A stretch of DNA of 64,000 nucleotides. Source: RPQJ01 sp963823535 (lineage in GTDB: Bacteria; Pseudomonadota; Gammaproteobacteria; Steroidobacterales; Steroidobacteraceae). The stretch spans positions 310,001-374,000 of the forward strand of contig CAWGLZ010000001.1 of the NCBI GenBank assembly GCA_963823535.1. The letters are read 5' to 3'. The translations under genes were made by a program, and so were the position numbers. The notes beneath the pieces were generated by a model. That model was not told the origin of the DNA. It searched no databases and saw nothing but the letters and a program-made list of their open reading frames with translations. This document shows positions 1 to 8,670 of the stretch, in pieces (positions within the stretch are counted from its first letter, which is position 1; every line of letters starts with the position of its first letter).

Positions 1-1287
1 CGCGCAACTTCATGCTGGGCCAGACGCTCTACAGCTACGACTTCTTCAATCGCACCAGCACCACCGGCCAGGCGGGTGATCCCGCGCTCACGACCTCCGC
101 CGACGACGAGGACCTGCAGGCGACGCTGCAGCACGTGGTCGCGACCTATGATCCGGTCAACGGGCGACGCCTCTACGTGAATGGCGAGTACACCGACGAT
201 CTCGATCCGTCGGCCGGCGGAACGCTGGCCGACTGGGACGACACCTTCGCCTTCGTGCTGGGCAACGAGGTGTCGGGCGACCGGCAGTTCCAGGGCGTCT
301 TCCGGCTGGTCGCCGTCTACAACCGGGCACTGACGCCGGACCAGATCGACCAGAATTTCCAGGCGGGCGTCGGCGAGAAGTTCTACCTGCTGTTCTCGAT
401 CAGTCACCTCGTCGACGTCCCGCAGGCGTACATCCTGTTCGAGGTCAGCCAGTACGACAGCTACAGCTATCTCTTCGACAAGCCCACCTTCATCAGCCTC
501 GACGCCGCCGCGCGGCCCGGCAACATTCCAATTGCCGGACTCCGGATCGGCATCAACGGTGCCGAGGCAGACGTCGGGCAGGCCTACCGCACGCTCGATG
601 CGACGATCACCGACTCCGAGTACGCGCCGTCCGGCCAGCCGCTCTCCCAGATCGGTACCGTGATCGGCTTGCAGAAGGGTCCCGAGGCCGACGAGTTCTT
701 CCTCACCTTCGAGCAACTGGGCGACCGCTACAACGTGCGCACCGAACCGGTGCCGCTCGCACCGGCGCCGCCGCCTGACGTCCAGCGTGCGGCCGACGTT
801 GGACTGAGGGTGTTCGACGAGATCAACGCGACGATGTCGAGCCTCACCGGCGTCAGTACCGCACAGTCGTCGGTCCAGGCCACCTACGAACAGGTGAAGC
901 AGGCGCTGCCCACGGTCGAGAGCATCGACACCTTCGTGTCCGCGCATCCGGTCGCAATCGCGCAGCTGGCGATCCAGTACTGCGACGCCCTCGTGGAAGA
1001 CCCCGGCGCGCGGGCCGCGTATTTCCCGGGATTCGACTTCGGGGCCTCGCCGTCGGTGGCTTTCGGTCCAGCCGGCCGGGCGAGCCGTGATCGACGCCCT
1101 GGCCGGTCGCATGCTGTCCCGGAACGTCGCCACCGAGCCCGACGGCGTGGCCGTGCGCGGCGAACTCGACGCACTCATCACGCGCCTGTCGGCGTGCGGT
1201 TCGAGTTGCCCGACCGGCCGCACCGCCACGGTCGTCAAGGCCAGCTGCGCGGCACTGCTCGGCAGCGCGGCCACGCTGGTGCATTGA
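1..1287 (+). CDS. LamG-domain protein, 5' truncated, one frame break
   Basis: The frame is already open at the window edge, so the start lies outside. The first ~120 visible residues look like a concanavalin A/LamG-type jelly roll (YVNGEYTDDL, then FQGVFRLVAVYNRALTPDQ), the usual marker of secreted or surface proteins that bind polymers. The reading frame breaks at about 1078-1080. Before it the protein ends ...FGPAGR; after it the next frame reads VIDALAGRML and continues to a TGA at 1285-1287. Deleting one G of the GGG run joins the two. Read uncorrected, the first frame runs into arginine-rich nonsense until 1325. The next gene starts 34 bases downstream, so the two are probably co-transcribed. 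Substrate and role are unknown. Confidence 0.6.
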
Positions 1288-1321
1288 CCGTGTCCGAACG
1301 CCGCGATCCGAGGAAGGAAGC

Positions 1322-2956
1322 ATGATCATCCGCAGGTCAAATCCACGGCAGCTGGCACTGGATGAGCCCATCCGGCACCCGGAAGGCCACAAGCGGCCCA
1401 TGACGCGACGCGACTTCCTCGCGCAGGGCTTCAGCGCCGGCCTCGGGACGGTCGTTGCGCCGACGGTCTTCGGTCTGTTCGCCAATCCGCGCGAGGCGAT
1501 GGCAGCGCTGTCCCCGGACCTCGAGGCGCTGCGGGCGAGCTGCGGCATCGAGGTGCTCGGCGCGGGCAAGATTCCCTTCATCTGCTTCGACCTGGCGGGC
1601 GGCGCCAACATGGTGGGCTCGAACGTCCTGGTCGGCGGCCCGGGCGGGCAGCTCGACTTCCTGTCGACGGCCGGCTACGCGAAGCTCGGGCTGCCTGGCG
1701 ACATGGTGCCGTCGCTGATCAATCCGGCGACCGGTCTCAGCTTCACCGACACCACCCTGGGCCTCGCGTTCCATTCCGACAGCGCGTTCCTGCGCGGCAT
1801 CGTCGAACGCGTGTCGCCCGGGACGGCTGCGAGCGTCAACGGGGCGGTGATTGCCGCCAGGTCCGAGAACGACACGGGCAACAATCCGCACAACCCCATG
1901 TACGGCATCTACCGCGCCGGCGCCAACGGTTCGCTCGCCACCCTGGTCGGGTCGCGGGCGTCGGACTCCGGCGGCAATTCGATGGCCCCGGCCGGCCTGG
2001 TCGACCTCTCGGTCCGCCCGACCAAGGTGGACCGCGCGAGCGACGTCACGGGTCTCGTCGATACGGGGCAGCTCGCGCAGCTGCTCAGCGTGGACGACAC
2101 CGTGGCGGTGATGGAGTCGATCCAGCGGATCAGTGACCGCAAGATGCAGGTCGTCGACCCGAAGCAGCCCTGGCCGGATCCGAAGAAGGCGCCGATCACG
2201 CGCAGCGAAGTCGTGCGCGAGCTGGTGAGCTGCGGCTACGTCAAGGCCGCGGACGTCGTCGATCGCTTCGGCGATCCCTCGAGCCTGAATCCCGAACTCG
2301 ACCCGGACATCGTCGGCGGCTCCGGTATCTTCTCGCGGGCCGAGTACGACGCCGACGCCGAGTTCCGCAAGACGGCCGCCGTCATGAAGATGGTCATGTC
2401 CGGCTACGCGGGGGCCGGCACGATCACGATGGGCGGCTACGACTACCACGGCCAGGGCAGGGCGACCGGCGAGGTGCGGGACCTGCGTGCCGGACGCTGC
2501 ATGGGCGCGTGCCTCGAGTACGCGGCCCGTCGCGGCGTGCCGCTCATGCTCTACGTGTTCTCGGACGGCTCGCTCTCCGCCAACGGCCAGGTGGACAATT
2601 CGCCCGACGGGCGCGGCAAGTTCATGTGGAGCAGCGACAATCAGTCGACCGCTGCCTCGTTCTTCCTCGTCTACAACCCGCGCGGCCGCCCGCAGCTGCT
2701 CGACACCGGCGCGGGCGGCGCCGCGCGGCACCAGCAGATCGGCTATTTCCGGGCGGACGCCTCGGTCGAGACGGGTTCCAGCCCCGCGGCCAACAACGTC
2801 AACCTGCTGGTCGAGACGGTGGTGCTCAACTACCTTGCGCTGCACGGCGAGCAGGCACTCTTCGCGCAGCAGTTCCCACGGCACGGGCTGGGCACGTCCG
2901 CCCTGCAGGACAGCCTGATCGCTTTCAATCCGGTCGTCAGCGGGCGCATCGGCTGA
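1322..2956 (+). CDS. Tat-exported protein, DUF1501-like
   Basis: This 544-residue protein has a twin-arginine export signal about 28 residues in (MTRRDFLAQGFSAGLGTVVA), after a short basic extension, so it should be exported folded to the periplasm or beyond. The mature part contains FICFDLAGGANMVGSN, repeated glycine-rich turns, and a late GGYDYHGQ motif. These resemble the DUF1501 family of Tat-exported proteins, which are often encoded beside large secreted partner proteins. No catalytic residue can be assigned. An AGGAAG ribosome site (GAGGAAGGAAGC) precedes the ATG at 1322. It follows a LamG protein, suggesting a two-gene secreted pair. The family call is tentative. Confidence 0.55.
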   Translation: MIIRRSNPRQLALDEPIRHPEGHKRPMTRRDFLAQGFSAGLGTVVAPTVFGLFANPREAMAALSPDLEALRASCGIEVLGAGKIPFICFDLAGGANMVGSNVLVGGPGGQLDFLSTAGYAKLGLPGDMVPSLINPATGLSFTDTTLGLAFHSDSAFLRGIVERVSPGTAASVNGAVIAARSENDTGNNPHNPMYGIYRAGANGSLATLVGSRASDSGGNSMAPAGLVDLSVRPTKVDRASDVTGLVDTGQLAQLLSVDDTVAVMESIQRISDRKMQVVDPKQPWPDPKKAPITRSEVVRELVSCGYVKAADVVDRFGDPSSLNPELDPDIVGGSGIFSRAEYDADAEFRKTAAVMKMVMSGYAGAGTITMGGYDYHGQGRATGEVRDLRAGRCMGACLEYAARRGVPLMLYVFSDGSLSANGQVDNSPDGRGKFMWSSDNQSTAASFFLVYNPRGRPQLLDTGAGGAARHQQIGYFRADASVETGSSPAANNVNLLVETVVLNYLALHGEQALFAQQFPRHGLGTSALQDSLIAFNPVVSGRIG

Positions 2957-3033
2957 GTCCATTCGTGCTAGGGTCGCTTCCCGCGCGATCCTCGAAGCGT
3001 CCGGACGATCCGGCGCGGATCCGCACTCCGTGC

Positions 3034-4417
3034 ATGCCGATGCAAGGTCCGGCCCTGCCGCTCGATCTCCTCTGCTGCCCGACCTGTGGCGGCGCGCTCG
3101 ACGACGGCCGGGCGGAGATCCGCTGTCGAGTCGTGCGAGGCCGCCTACACGTACGTGGGTGGCATACCGTGGCTGTTCGCGGATCCCGCGGCAGCCCTCG
3201 GCGAGTGGCGCGCGAGAATCCATGCATTCCTGGGCGACGTGGACGCGCAGGCCGCACGCTACCGTGCAGCGCTCGGCGACGACGTCATCCGGGCCAGCAC
3301 CCGCAGCCGCCTCAAGCTCCTGTCTGCGGCCTGCACCGACCATGGGCGCCGGCTGCGGGCCGTGCTCGCACCGCTGCTCGCCGAGGCGCCCGCGGCCGCG
3401 CAGGAGGTGTATCGAGGCCTCGGTGTCGAGCTTCCCGGCGGCCAGGCCCTGACCAGCTACTACGCCAACCTGCATCGCGACTGGTCGTGGGGGGCGACGG
3501 AGAACGAAGCGACGTATCGCGTCCTGGACGAGGCGCTCGGCGACCGGCCGTCCGGACGGACGCTGATGCTCGGCGTGGGCGCGGGCCGCCTCGCCTATGA
3601 TTTCCATGGTCGACGCCGGCCGGATTGCCTGCTGGCGGCCGACCTGAACCCGTTGTTCCTGCTGGCAGCCCGGCGCCTGTATGCCGGTGACGCGCTCGAC
3701 CTCTACGAGTTCCCGGTCGCGCCGCGTGATCTCGCGAGCCATGCGGTCCTGAGGCAGCTCCGCGCGCCTGCGCCGGTCGGCCCGGGTCTGCACCTGGTCT
3801 TCGCGGATGCGACGCGGCCACCCTTCAGGCCGGGTGCGTTCGACACGGTAGTGACCCCCTGGTTCGTCGACATCGTGGACGAGGACCTGGCGGTGTTTGC
3901 CCGACGACTCAACGCCTGGCTGCGTCCGGGCGGCTGCTGGGTGAACAGCGGTTCGCTGGCATTTTCCGGGGCAGACCCGGCGCACCGGTATTCCCTCGAG
4001 GAGGTCCTCGAGATCGTCTCCGACGCGGGCTTCGGTGCCGTGGAGCTGCGCGAGGACGAGGTGCCGTACCTCGCCTCGCCTGCGAGCCGGCACGCGCGGC
4101 GCGAGACGATCGTGACGTTCACCGCGGTGAAGGAGCGCGAGGCGCCTGCGGCCGGCGTGCAGCGGGCGGCGCCCGAGTGGCTTGCGCGGACCGATCTGCC
4201 CGTACCCCTGTTGCCGGAAATCGCCGGCCGGCAGCTCGAGATGCGCGTGCTCGCCTTCGTTGCCTCGCTCGTCGACGGGCGACGCTCGGTCCAGGACATC
4301 GCCCGCGTGCTCGCGGAGAAGCGCATGATGACGCTGCAGGAATCCGAGCCCGCGGTGCTGGGATTCCTGGCCCGCCTGCACGCGGAATCGCGTGCTTCCT
4401 CGCGACCGCCGTTGTGA
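3034..4417 (+). CDS. SAM-dependent methyltransferase with N-terminal zinc ribbon; one frame break
   Basis: The gene begins in one frame (MPMQGPALPLDLLCCPTCGG) and continues in the next after 3127. Deleting the C at 3127 restores LLCCPTC...EIRCESCEAAYTY, a CxxC-CxxC zinc ribbon like Trm112. Next comes a Rossmann methyltransferase domain with LMLGVGAGRLAYDF (SAM-binding loop, ~residues 170-185) and FDTVVTPWFVDIVDED followed by LRPGGCWVNSGSLAF, which strongly resembles the N2227/carnosine-methyltransferase family. The last ~70 residues (DGRRSVQDIARVLAEKRMM) resemble a PqqD/winged-helix-like module. This suggests a small-molecule or peptide methyltransferase; the substrate is unknown. Start: ATG 3034 or ATG 3040. 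Confidence 0.6.
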
Positions 4418-4473
4418 GCCGCTCCGGCCCACGCCAGGCTGGCGCCCGCGCTCACGCCCCAGGACAGCTTGCC

Positions 4474-5457
4474 ATGCGGATCGGGCTTCATCTGCCGGCC
4501 TTGGCCGTGCTCCTCACGCTGCTTGCGGCGCCCGTCGCCCACGCGGACTGGTTCCAGCGCGAGGAAGCCATCATGGGCACGCGCGTGGCCGTCGAGCTGT
4601 GGGCCGACGACCCGGTGCTGGGGGAACGGGCGATGGCGACCGTCATCGACGAGATGCGGCGTACCGACGAACTCATGAGCACGTACAAGCCGGAGAGCCA
4701 GCTCTCCCGGCTGAACGAGCGTGGTTTCGAGCGGCCAGTGGTGCTGGATCCCGGGATCATCGAGGTCGTCGAGCGCGCGCTCGAGATGTCGCGCATCAGC
4801 GACGGCGCATTCGACGTCACCTACGCGAGCGTCGGCTACCTCTACGACTATCGGGCACATCGTCGGCCGACGGACGAACAGATCACGGCCGCGCTGCCGG
4901 GAGTCGACTACCGGCAGGTCGAGGTGGATCCCGGAGCCTCCACCATCCGCTTCCTGCGCAAGGGCGTGCGGATCGATCTCGGCGGAATCGCCAAAGGCTA
5001 CGCAGTGGATCGCGCCATCGAGAAGCTGCGGGCACTCGGGATCGACCACGCCATGGTCAATGCCGGCGGGGACACGCGGCTCCTCGGCGACCGTCGCGGC
5101 AAGCCCTGGATCGTGGGCGTACGGGACCCGCGCAACGAAGGGCGGCTGGTCACCCGGTTGCCGCTCGAGGACGAGGCCATCTCGACCTCCGGCGACTACG
5201 AGCGCTACTTCGAGGAGGACGGTGTCCGTTACCACCACATCCTCGTACCAGGCACGGGCCGTGCGGCCCGCGAGGTCCGCAGTGCGACCGTCATCGGCCG
5301 GGATGCGACACTCACGGACGCCTTGTCGACCACGGTTTTCGTACTCGGCGTCGAGCGGGGAATGGCGCTCGTGGCACGGATGGCGGGAGTCGAAGCCGTG
5401 ATCGTCGACGCAGAAGGTCGCATCTATTACTCGAGCGGACTCGAGCCGCCGCAATAG
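4474..5457 (+). CDS. apbE: FAD:protein FMN transferase (ApbE family)
   Basis: The product has 327 residues, the normal length for the family. ApbE attaches FMN covalently to threonines of flavoproteins in the periplasm (for example Nqr and Rnf subunits). The start chosen at 4474 gives a clear signal peptide (MRIGLHLPALAVLLTLLAAPVAHA). Family motifs visible are MGTRVAVELW, LDPGIIEVVERALEMS, GGIAKGYAVD (~172-181), NAGGDTRLLG, the AISTSGDYERYF segment (~235) and a late TLTDALSTTVFVLG metal-binding segment. The usual H(I)xDPxTG motif appears as HHILVPGTG, a small deviation. It sits 56 bases after the methyltransferase. No flavoprotein target is encoded nearby. Confidence 0.9.
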   Translation: MRIGLHLPALAVLLTLLAAPVAHADWFQREEAIMGTRVAVELWADDPVLGERAMATVIDEMRRTDELMSTYKPESQLSRLNERGFERPVVLDPGIIEVVERALEMSRISDGAFDVTYASVGYLYDYRAHRRPTDEQITAALPGVDYRQVEVDPGASTIRFLRKGVRIDLGGIAKGYAVDRAIEKLRALGIDHAMVNAGGDTRLLGDRRGKPWIVGVRDPRNEGRLVTRLPLEDEAISTSGDYERYFEEDGVRYHHILVPGTGRAAREVRSATVIGRDATLTDALSTTVFVLGVERGMALVARMAGVEAVIVDAEGRIYYSSGLEPPQ

Positions 5458-5536
5458 ACGAAGTGCGCCGGCAGGGCCGACGATGGCGGCGTTCTGTGAC
5501 GCAGTTCCGGCTGTGCAATTCTTCCCGGCCACTTCG

Positions 5537-5566
5537 TTGACACTGCCCGCGCTGGCAGACAACGAT
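5537..5566 (+). promoter_or_regulatory. Putative sigma-70 promoter for unit A
   Basis: A perfect -35 hexamer TTGACA at 5537-5542 is followed after 17-18 bases by a weak -10 (CAACGAT, 5560-5566). Transcription would begin at about 5572, at the 5' edge of the riboswitch that follows. The -35 and position support the call; the -10 does not match well. Confidence 0.4.
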
Positions 5567-5570
5567 CCCC

Positions 5571-5655
5571 AGGTCTGAAAAAGGCAAACCCGTCGAAAGA
5601 CGGGGACGCAAAGCTTCCGGTCTTCGGGTGGAGCCCATGACAGCGGGGTTACCGG
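5571..5655 (+). promoter_or_regulatory. Cyclic-di-GMP-I (GEMM-I) riboswitch A
   Basis: The core reads GGCAAACC, then a perfect GNRA hairpin (CCCGTC-GAAA-GACGGG), GGGACGCAAAGC, a CCGG element, and AGCGGGGTTACC, matching the GEMM-I aptamer element by element. The A of GCAAAG that stacks between the two guanines of the ligand is present. The base before CAAA is G, as in c-di-GMP-binding members. Unlike the other two copies, it is not followed by a hairpin. The GTG of the next gene lies one or two bases past the aptamer and the only purine-rich stretch (GCGGGGTT) is inside it, so control may be at translation. Confidence 0.88.
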
Positions 5656-5656
5656 C

Positions 5657-6198
5657 GTGGATTTGAATGATCTCAAGGCGCGTGCCCGGATTGCGGCGCT
5701 CGCGCAGACCATCGCACTGCTGCTCGCGGCCATCGCGGGCATGCTCGCCTATCCGTTGCTGACGCACGCGACGCCCGCGAGCGGCGTGTCCGCACCGGAC
5801 TTCGCCCTCAAGGACTCCGACGGCCGGAACCAGCGCCTCTCGGAGCACCGCGGCGACGTGGTGGTGATGACCTTCTGGGCGAGCTGGTGCGGCCCCTGCC
5901 GCGAATCACTGGCCGGGATCGAGCGGATCGTCGGTGAACTCGGCGATGCCGTCGGCGGTCGCACTCACGGTCAACCTCGACGGCGACGCCGGTCGCGCCG
6001 GCGCGGTCGCGCAGTCGATGGGACTGGGTCGGGCGCCGCTCGTCGATGCGAAGCAGGCCGTCGGGCGGCTCTACGACGTCGGTCAGCTGCCGCTCACGCT
6101 GCTCATCGATCGCGAGGGCGTCGTCCGGCAGGCATGGGTCGAGGATCCCCCCTCGCGCGACGCACTGGTCCAGGCCATCCGGGAGCTACAGCCCGTGA
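5657..6198 (+). CDS. TlpA-like membrane-anchored thioredoxin; two frame breaks
   Basis: A predicted periplasmic thiol-disulfide protein. The N-terminus has one membrane segment (residues ~8-34), then a thioredoxin fold with FWASWCGPCRES (CxxC active site) and a later GQLPLTLLIDREG segment carrying the cis-proline. The frame breaks at about 5954; deleting one G of the GGC codon gives DAVAVALTVNLDGDAG. A second break at the CCC of 6192-6194 is proposed: removing one C gives ...AIRELQP and a stop at 6196-6198, creating a GTGA overlap with the next gene. Without that correction the frame stays open to 6641. It is the first gene of unit A and has no counterpart in unit B. It may keep cysteines of partner proteins reduced or oxidised (inference). 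Confidence 0.6.
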
Positions 6199-6768
6199 AC
6201 TACATCAGGCCCCGTCCGTCGCCGGATTCGACTCGCCGTGCTCGCCTGTGCAGCGGCGGTGCTCGTGCCCGGTGCCGCGCTGTTCCATGCGTCTGCCGCC
6301 GCGACCGAGGCGACGCCGGATACCCGTTCCCTGGACCAGGACGTCCAGGGGCTGAAAAAGGAACTCATCGATCTCAACCGGGACCTGTTCCGGCTGGAGG
6401 AAGAACTCCTGTACCCGGCCAGCACCCAGGTGGCCGTTTTCCTGTCCGTGAACCTCGGTACGTTCTTCGCGCTCGACTCCGTCCAGCTCAGGCTCGACGG
6501 CAAGGAAGTCGCCAACTACCTGTACACGGATCGCGAGGTGGAGGCCCTGCACCGTGGCGGCGTGCAGAAGCTCTATCTCGGGAACCTCAAGGCGGGCGAG
6601 CACGAACTGGTCGCGGTGTTCACCGGCAAGGGACCGCATGACCGCGACTATCGTCGCGGGACGTCCGTGAGCTTCGAGAAGTCGGTCGGAGCGAAGTACG
6701 TCGAACTCCGCATCACGGATCGCGAGGCGTCATTGCAGCCGGAGTTCACCGTCCGGCAATGGGAATAG
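6195..6768 (+). CDS. Exported coiled-coil protein, unit A copy; one frame break
   Basis: The mature region (~150 residues) starts with a heptad-like stretch (LDQDVQGLKKELIDLNRDLF), then a predicted beta domain with YPASTQVAVFLSVNL, DSVQLRLDGKEV and GGVQKLYLGNLKAGEHEL. The paralogue in unit B at 15191 shares LEExLLYPxxTQVAVF, the xxLDxVxxxxDGxxVAxYxY pattern and the GGVQxxYxGN motif. Starting at GTG 6195 and deleting one G at 6224-6225 gives a good signal peptide (MNYIRPRPSPIRLAVLACAA). If no base is removed, the start would be GTG 6238. Probably periplasmic, or attached to a TPR partner. I recognise no named family. Position beside TPR genes suggests an accessory subunit of the envelope complex. 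Confidence 0.6.
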
Positions 6769-6783
6769 GGCGCCAACGGACCC

Positions 6784-8670
6784 ATGTCGCGCTCGCGTCG
6801 CCACCGGCTGGCCGTCGTCGTCGCCTGCTGCACGGTGCTGGCCTGCGGCGCGCGTGCGGCGGATAGCGCGGCCAGCGCACCGGACCTGCCGCCGCCCGCG
6901 AAGATCGACGACCTCGATTACGGCGACGTACTGTTTCACTTCTTCCAGGACGACTACTTCGAGGCACTCGTACGCCTCGAGGCCTCGCGGGACATGGCGC
7001 GGCTCGGGCCTCACGCCGCCGATGCCGACCTGCTGTCGGGCGGCCTGTACCTGTCGCTCGGCATGCACGCCGAGGCCACCACGATCTTCGATCGCCTGCT
7101 GGCAGGCCCGGTGCCTCGGTCGGTGAGCGACCGCGCTCACTTCTACCTCGCACGCATCGGCTACCAGCGCGGTTATTACGCGGAGGCGTGGCGGAGCCTC
7201 GAACGGATCCACGGAGTCCTGCCGGGCCCGCTCGAGGCCGAGCGACGGCTCCTCGCCGCCAACGTCCTGATGGCGGCGGAGCGATTCGGCGAGGCGGCGA
7301 CGCTGCTCGAACGCTGGTCGGACGACTCGGGATGGTCGAGCTATGCGCGCTTCAACCTCGGTGTTGCGCTGGTCCGTTCGGGGGATCCGGCACGGGGACG
7401 CGCGTTGCTCGAGGTGGTCGGTTCGATGGCCCCGCGCGATGAGGAGCAGCGGGCACTGCGCGACCGGGCTAATCTGGCGCTGGGCTTCGCCTTGCTGCAG
7501 CAGCACGACGCCGAGTCGGCCGTTGCAGCGCTCGCGCGGGTGCGGCTGACCGGACCGTTCACCAACCGCGCCCTGCTCGGGCTGGGCTGGGCCGAGGCGG
7601 ATGCGAACCGCCCGGAGCGGGCGCTCGTGCCGTGGCTCGAGCTGCGCGAGGGGCGCGTGCTGGATGCCGCCGTCCAGGAGTCGTTCCTCGCCGTCCCCTA
7701 CGCGTACGCAACACTCGCCTCCACCGGGCAGGCAGCGGAGCAGTACCGGCTTGCGGTCGCCGCATACGGCGCCGAGTCCGTGCGCATCGACGAGTCGATC
7801 ACCGCGATCCGCTCGGGGGGCTTCCTCGACGCCATTCTGGAGGCCACGCCCGAGGGGGAGGGGGTGGGCTGGCTCTGGCAGCTGCAGAGCGCACCGGACG
7901 CGCCACACACGCGGTATCTCTACCACCTGCTGGCTTCGCACGAGTTCCACGAGGGTCTGCGCAACTACCGCGACCTGCGGATCATGCGCGGCAATCTCGA
8001 GCGCTGGTCGGGTTCGCTCGAGGTGTTCGACGGGATGATCGAGGCCCGGGAGGCCGCGATCGCCGATCGTCTGCCGCGTAAGGCGCGGGCGCTCGAGGCG
8101 CTGGATGTAGATCAGCTCGAGCGACGTCACGCCGAACTCGTCGCCCGGTTCGCGACCGTTACCCGCCGGCGAGACGTCGTCGCGCTCGGCAGTGAGGAGC
8201 AAGCGCGCCAGTGGCAGCATCTCGAGCGGGCGGAGGCGCGGGTCGCCGCCCTACCGCCCGGCGATCGTCGCGACGCCCTGGCCGAGCGGGTGCGCCTGTT
8301 GCGAGGCAGCGTGCTGTGGGACCTCGACGCCGCCTACAAGCTCAGCCTCTGGAAACTGAACGCATCGCTCGGCGAGACCGCCGCCGCGCTGGACGAGCTG
8401 CGGCGGAGGCGCGACCTGGTGGAAGCGGCCGCAGAGTCCGCCCCGCGGGGAACCGAGGGCTTCGCGGATCGCGTCGTCGAACTTGCACGACGAGTGAAGC
8501 GGCTGCAACCCCGGATCGAGGCGGCGGCGGCCGCGCAGGAACGGCTCCTGGCCAGCCTGGCGATTCGCGAGCTCGAGGCACAGAAGGCCCGTCTCGCGAA
8601 CTACGGGATGCAGGCTCAGTTCGCACTGGCCGCGCTGTACGACGGCGCGGTGGCCGAGGCCGCGCCATGA
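6784..8670 (+). CDS. TPR periplasmic protein, unit A (~628 aa)
   Basis: It has an N-terminal signal peptide (residues ~1-26). The first ~330 residues are helical repeats of TPR type (DADLLSGGLYLSLGMHAEA, RAHFYLARIGYQRGYYAEAW, TNRALLGLGWAEADANRPE). The C-terminal third is a charged coiled coil (residues ~420-610). The paralogue in unit B (15730) matches along its length, for example VLFHFFQDDYFEAL against ALFHAYQGSYFDAL. Together with the next, larger TPR protein it resembles the periplasmic TPR subunits (GltE/GltD class) of the Myxococcus gliding complex. That assignment rests on layout and repeat type, not on a search. Its TGA overlaps the ATG of the next gene (ATGA), indicating translational coupling. 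Confidence 0.7.
   Translation: MSRSRRHRLAVVVACCTVLACGARAADSAASAPDLPPPAKIDDLDYGDVLFHFFQDDYFEALVRLEASRDMARLGPHAADADLLSGGLYLSLGMHAEATTIFDRLLAGPVPRSVSDRAHFYLARIGYQRGYYAEAWRSLERIHGVLPGPLEAERRLLAANVLMAAERFGEAATLLERWSDDSGWSSYARFNLGVALVRSGDPARGRALLEVVGSMAPRDEEQRALRDRANLALGFALLQQHDAESAVAALARVRLTGPFTNRALLGLGWAEADANRPERALVPWLELREGRVLDAAVQESFLAVPYAYATLASTGQAAEQYRLAVAAYGAESVRIDESITAIRSGGFLDAILEATPEGEGVGWLWQLQSAPDAPHTRYLYHLLASHEFHEGLRNYRDLRIMRGNLERWSGSLEVFDGMIEAREAAIADRLPRKARALEALDVDQLERRHAELVARFATVTRRRDVVALGSEEQARQWQHLERAEARVAALPPGDRRDALAERVRLLRGSVLWDLDAAYKLSLWKLNASLGETAAALDELRRRRDLVEAAAESAPRGTEGFADRVVELARRVKRLQPRIEAAAAAQERLLASLAIRELEAQKARLANYGMQAQFALAALYDGAVAEAAP

Noticed and set aside
1337..4432. 1031-codon open frame on the minus strand, and others such as 6730-8220, 28259-30487, 30715-33654 and 38061-40793
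   Set aside because: They lie opposite well-supported genes, have arginine/valine/aspartate-biased composition and no recognisable domains. Long antisense frames are expected in DNA this GC-rich.
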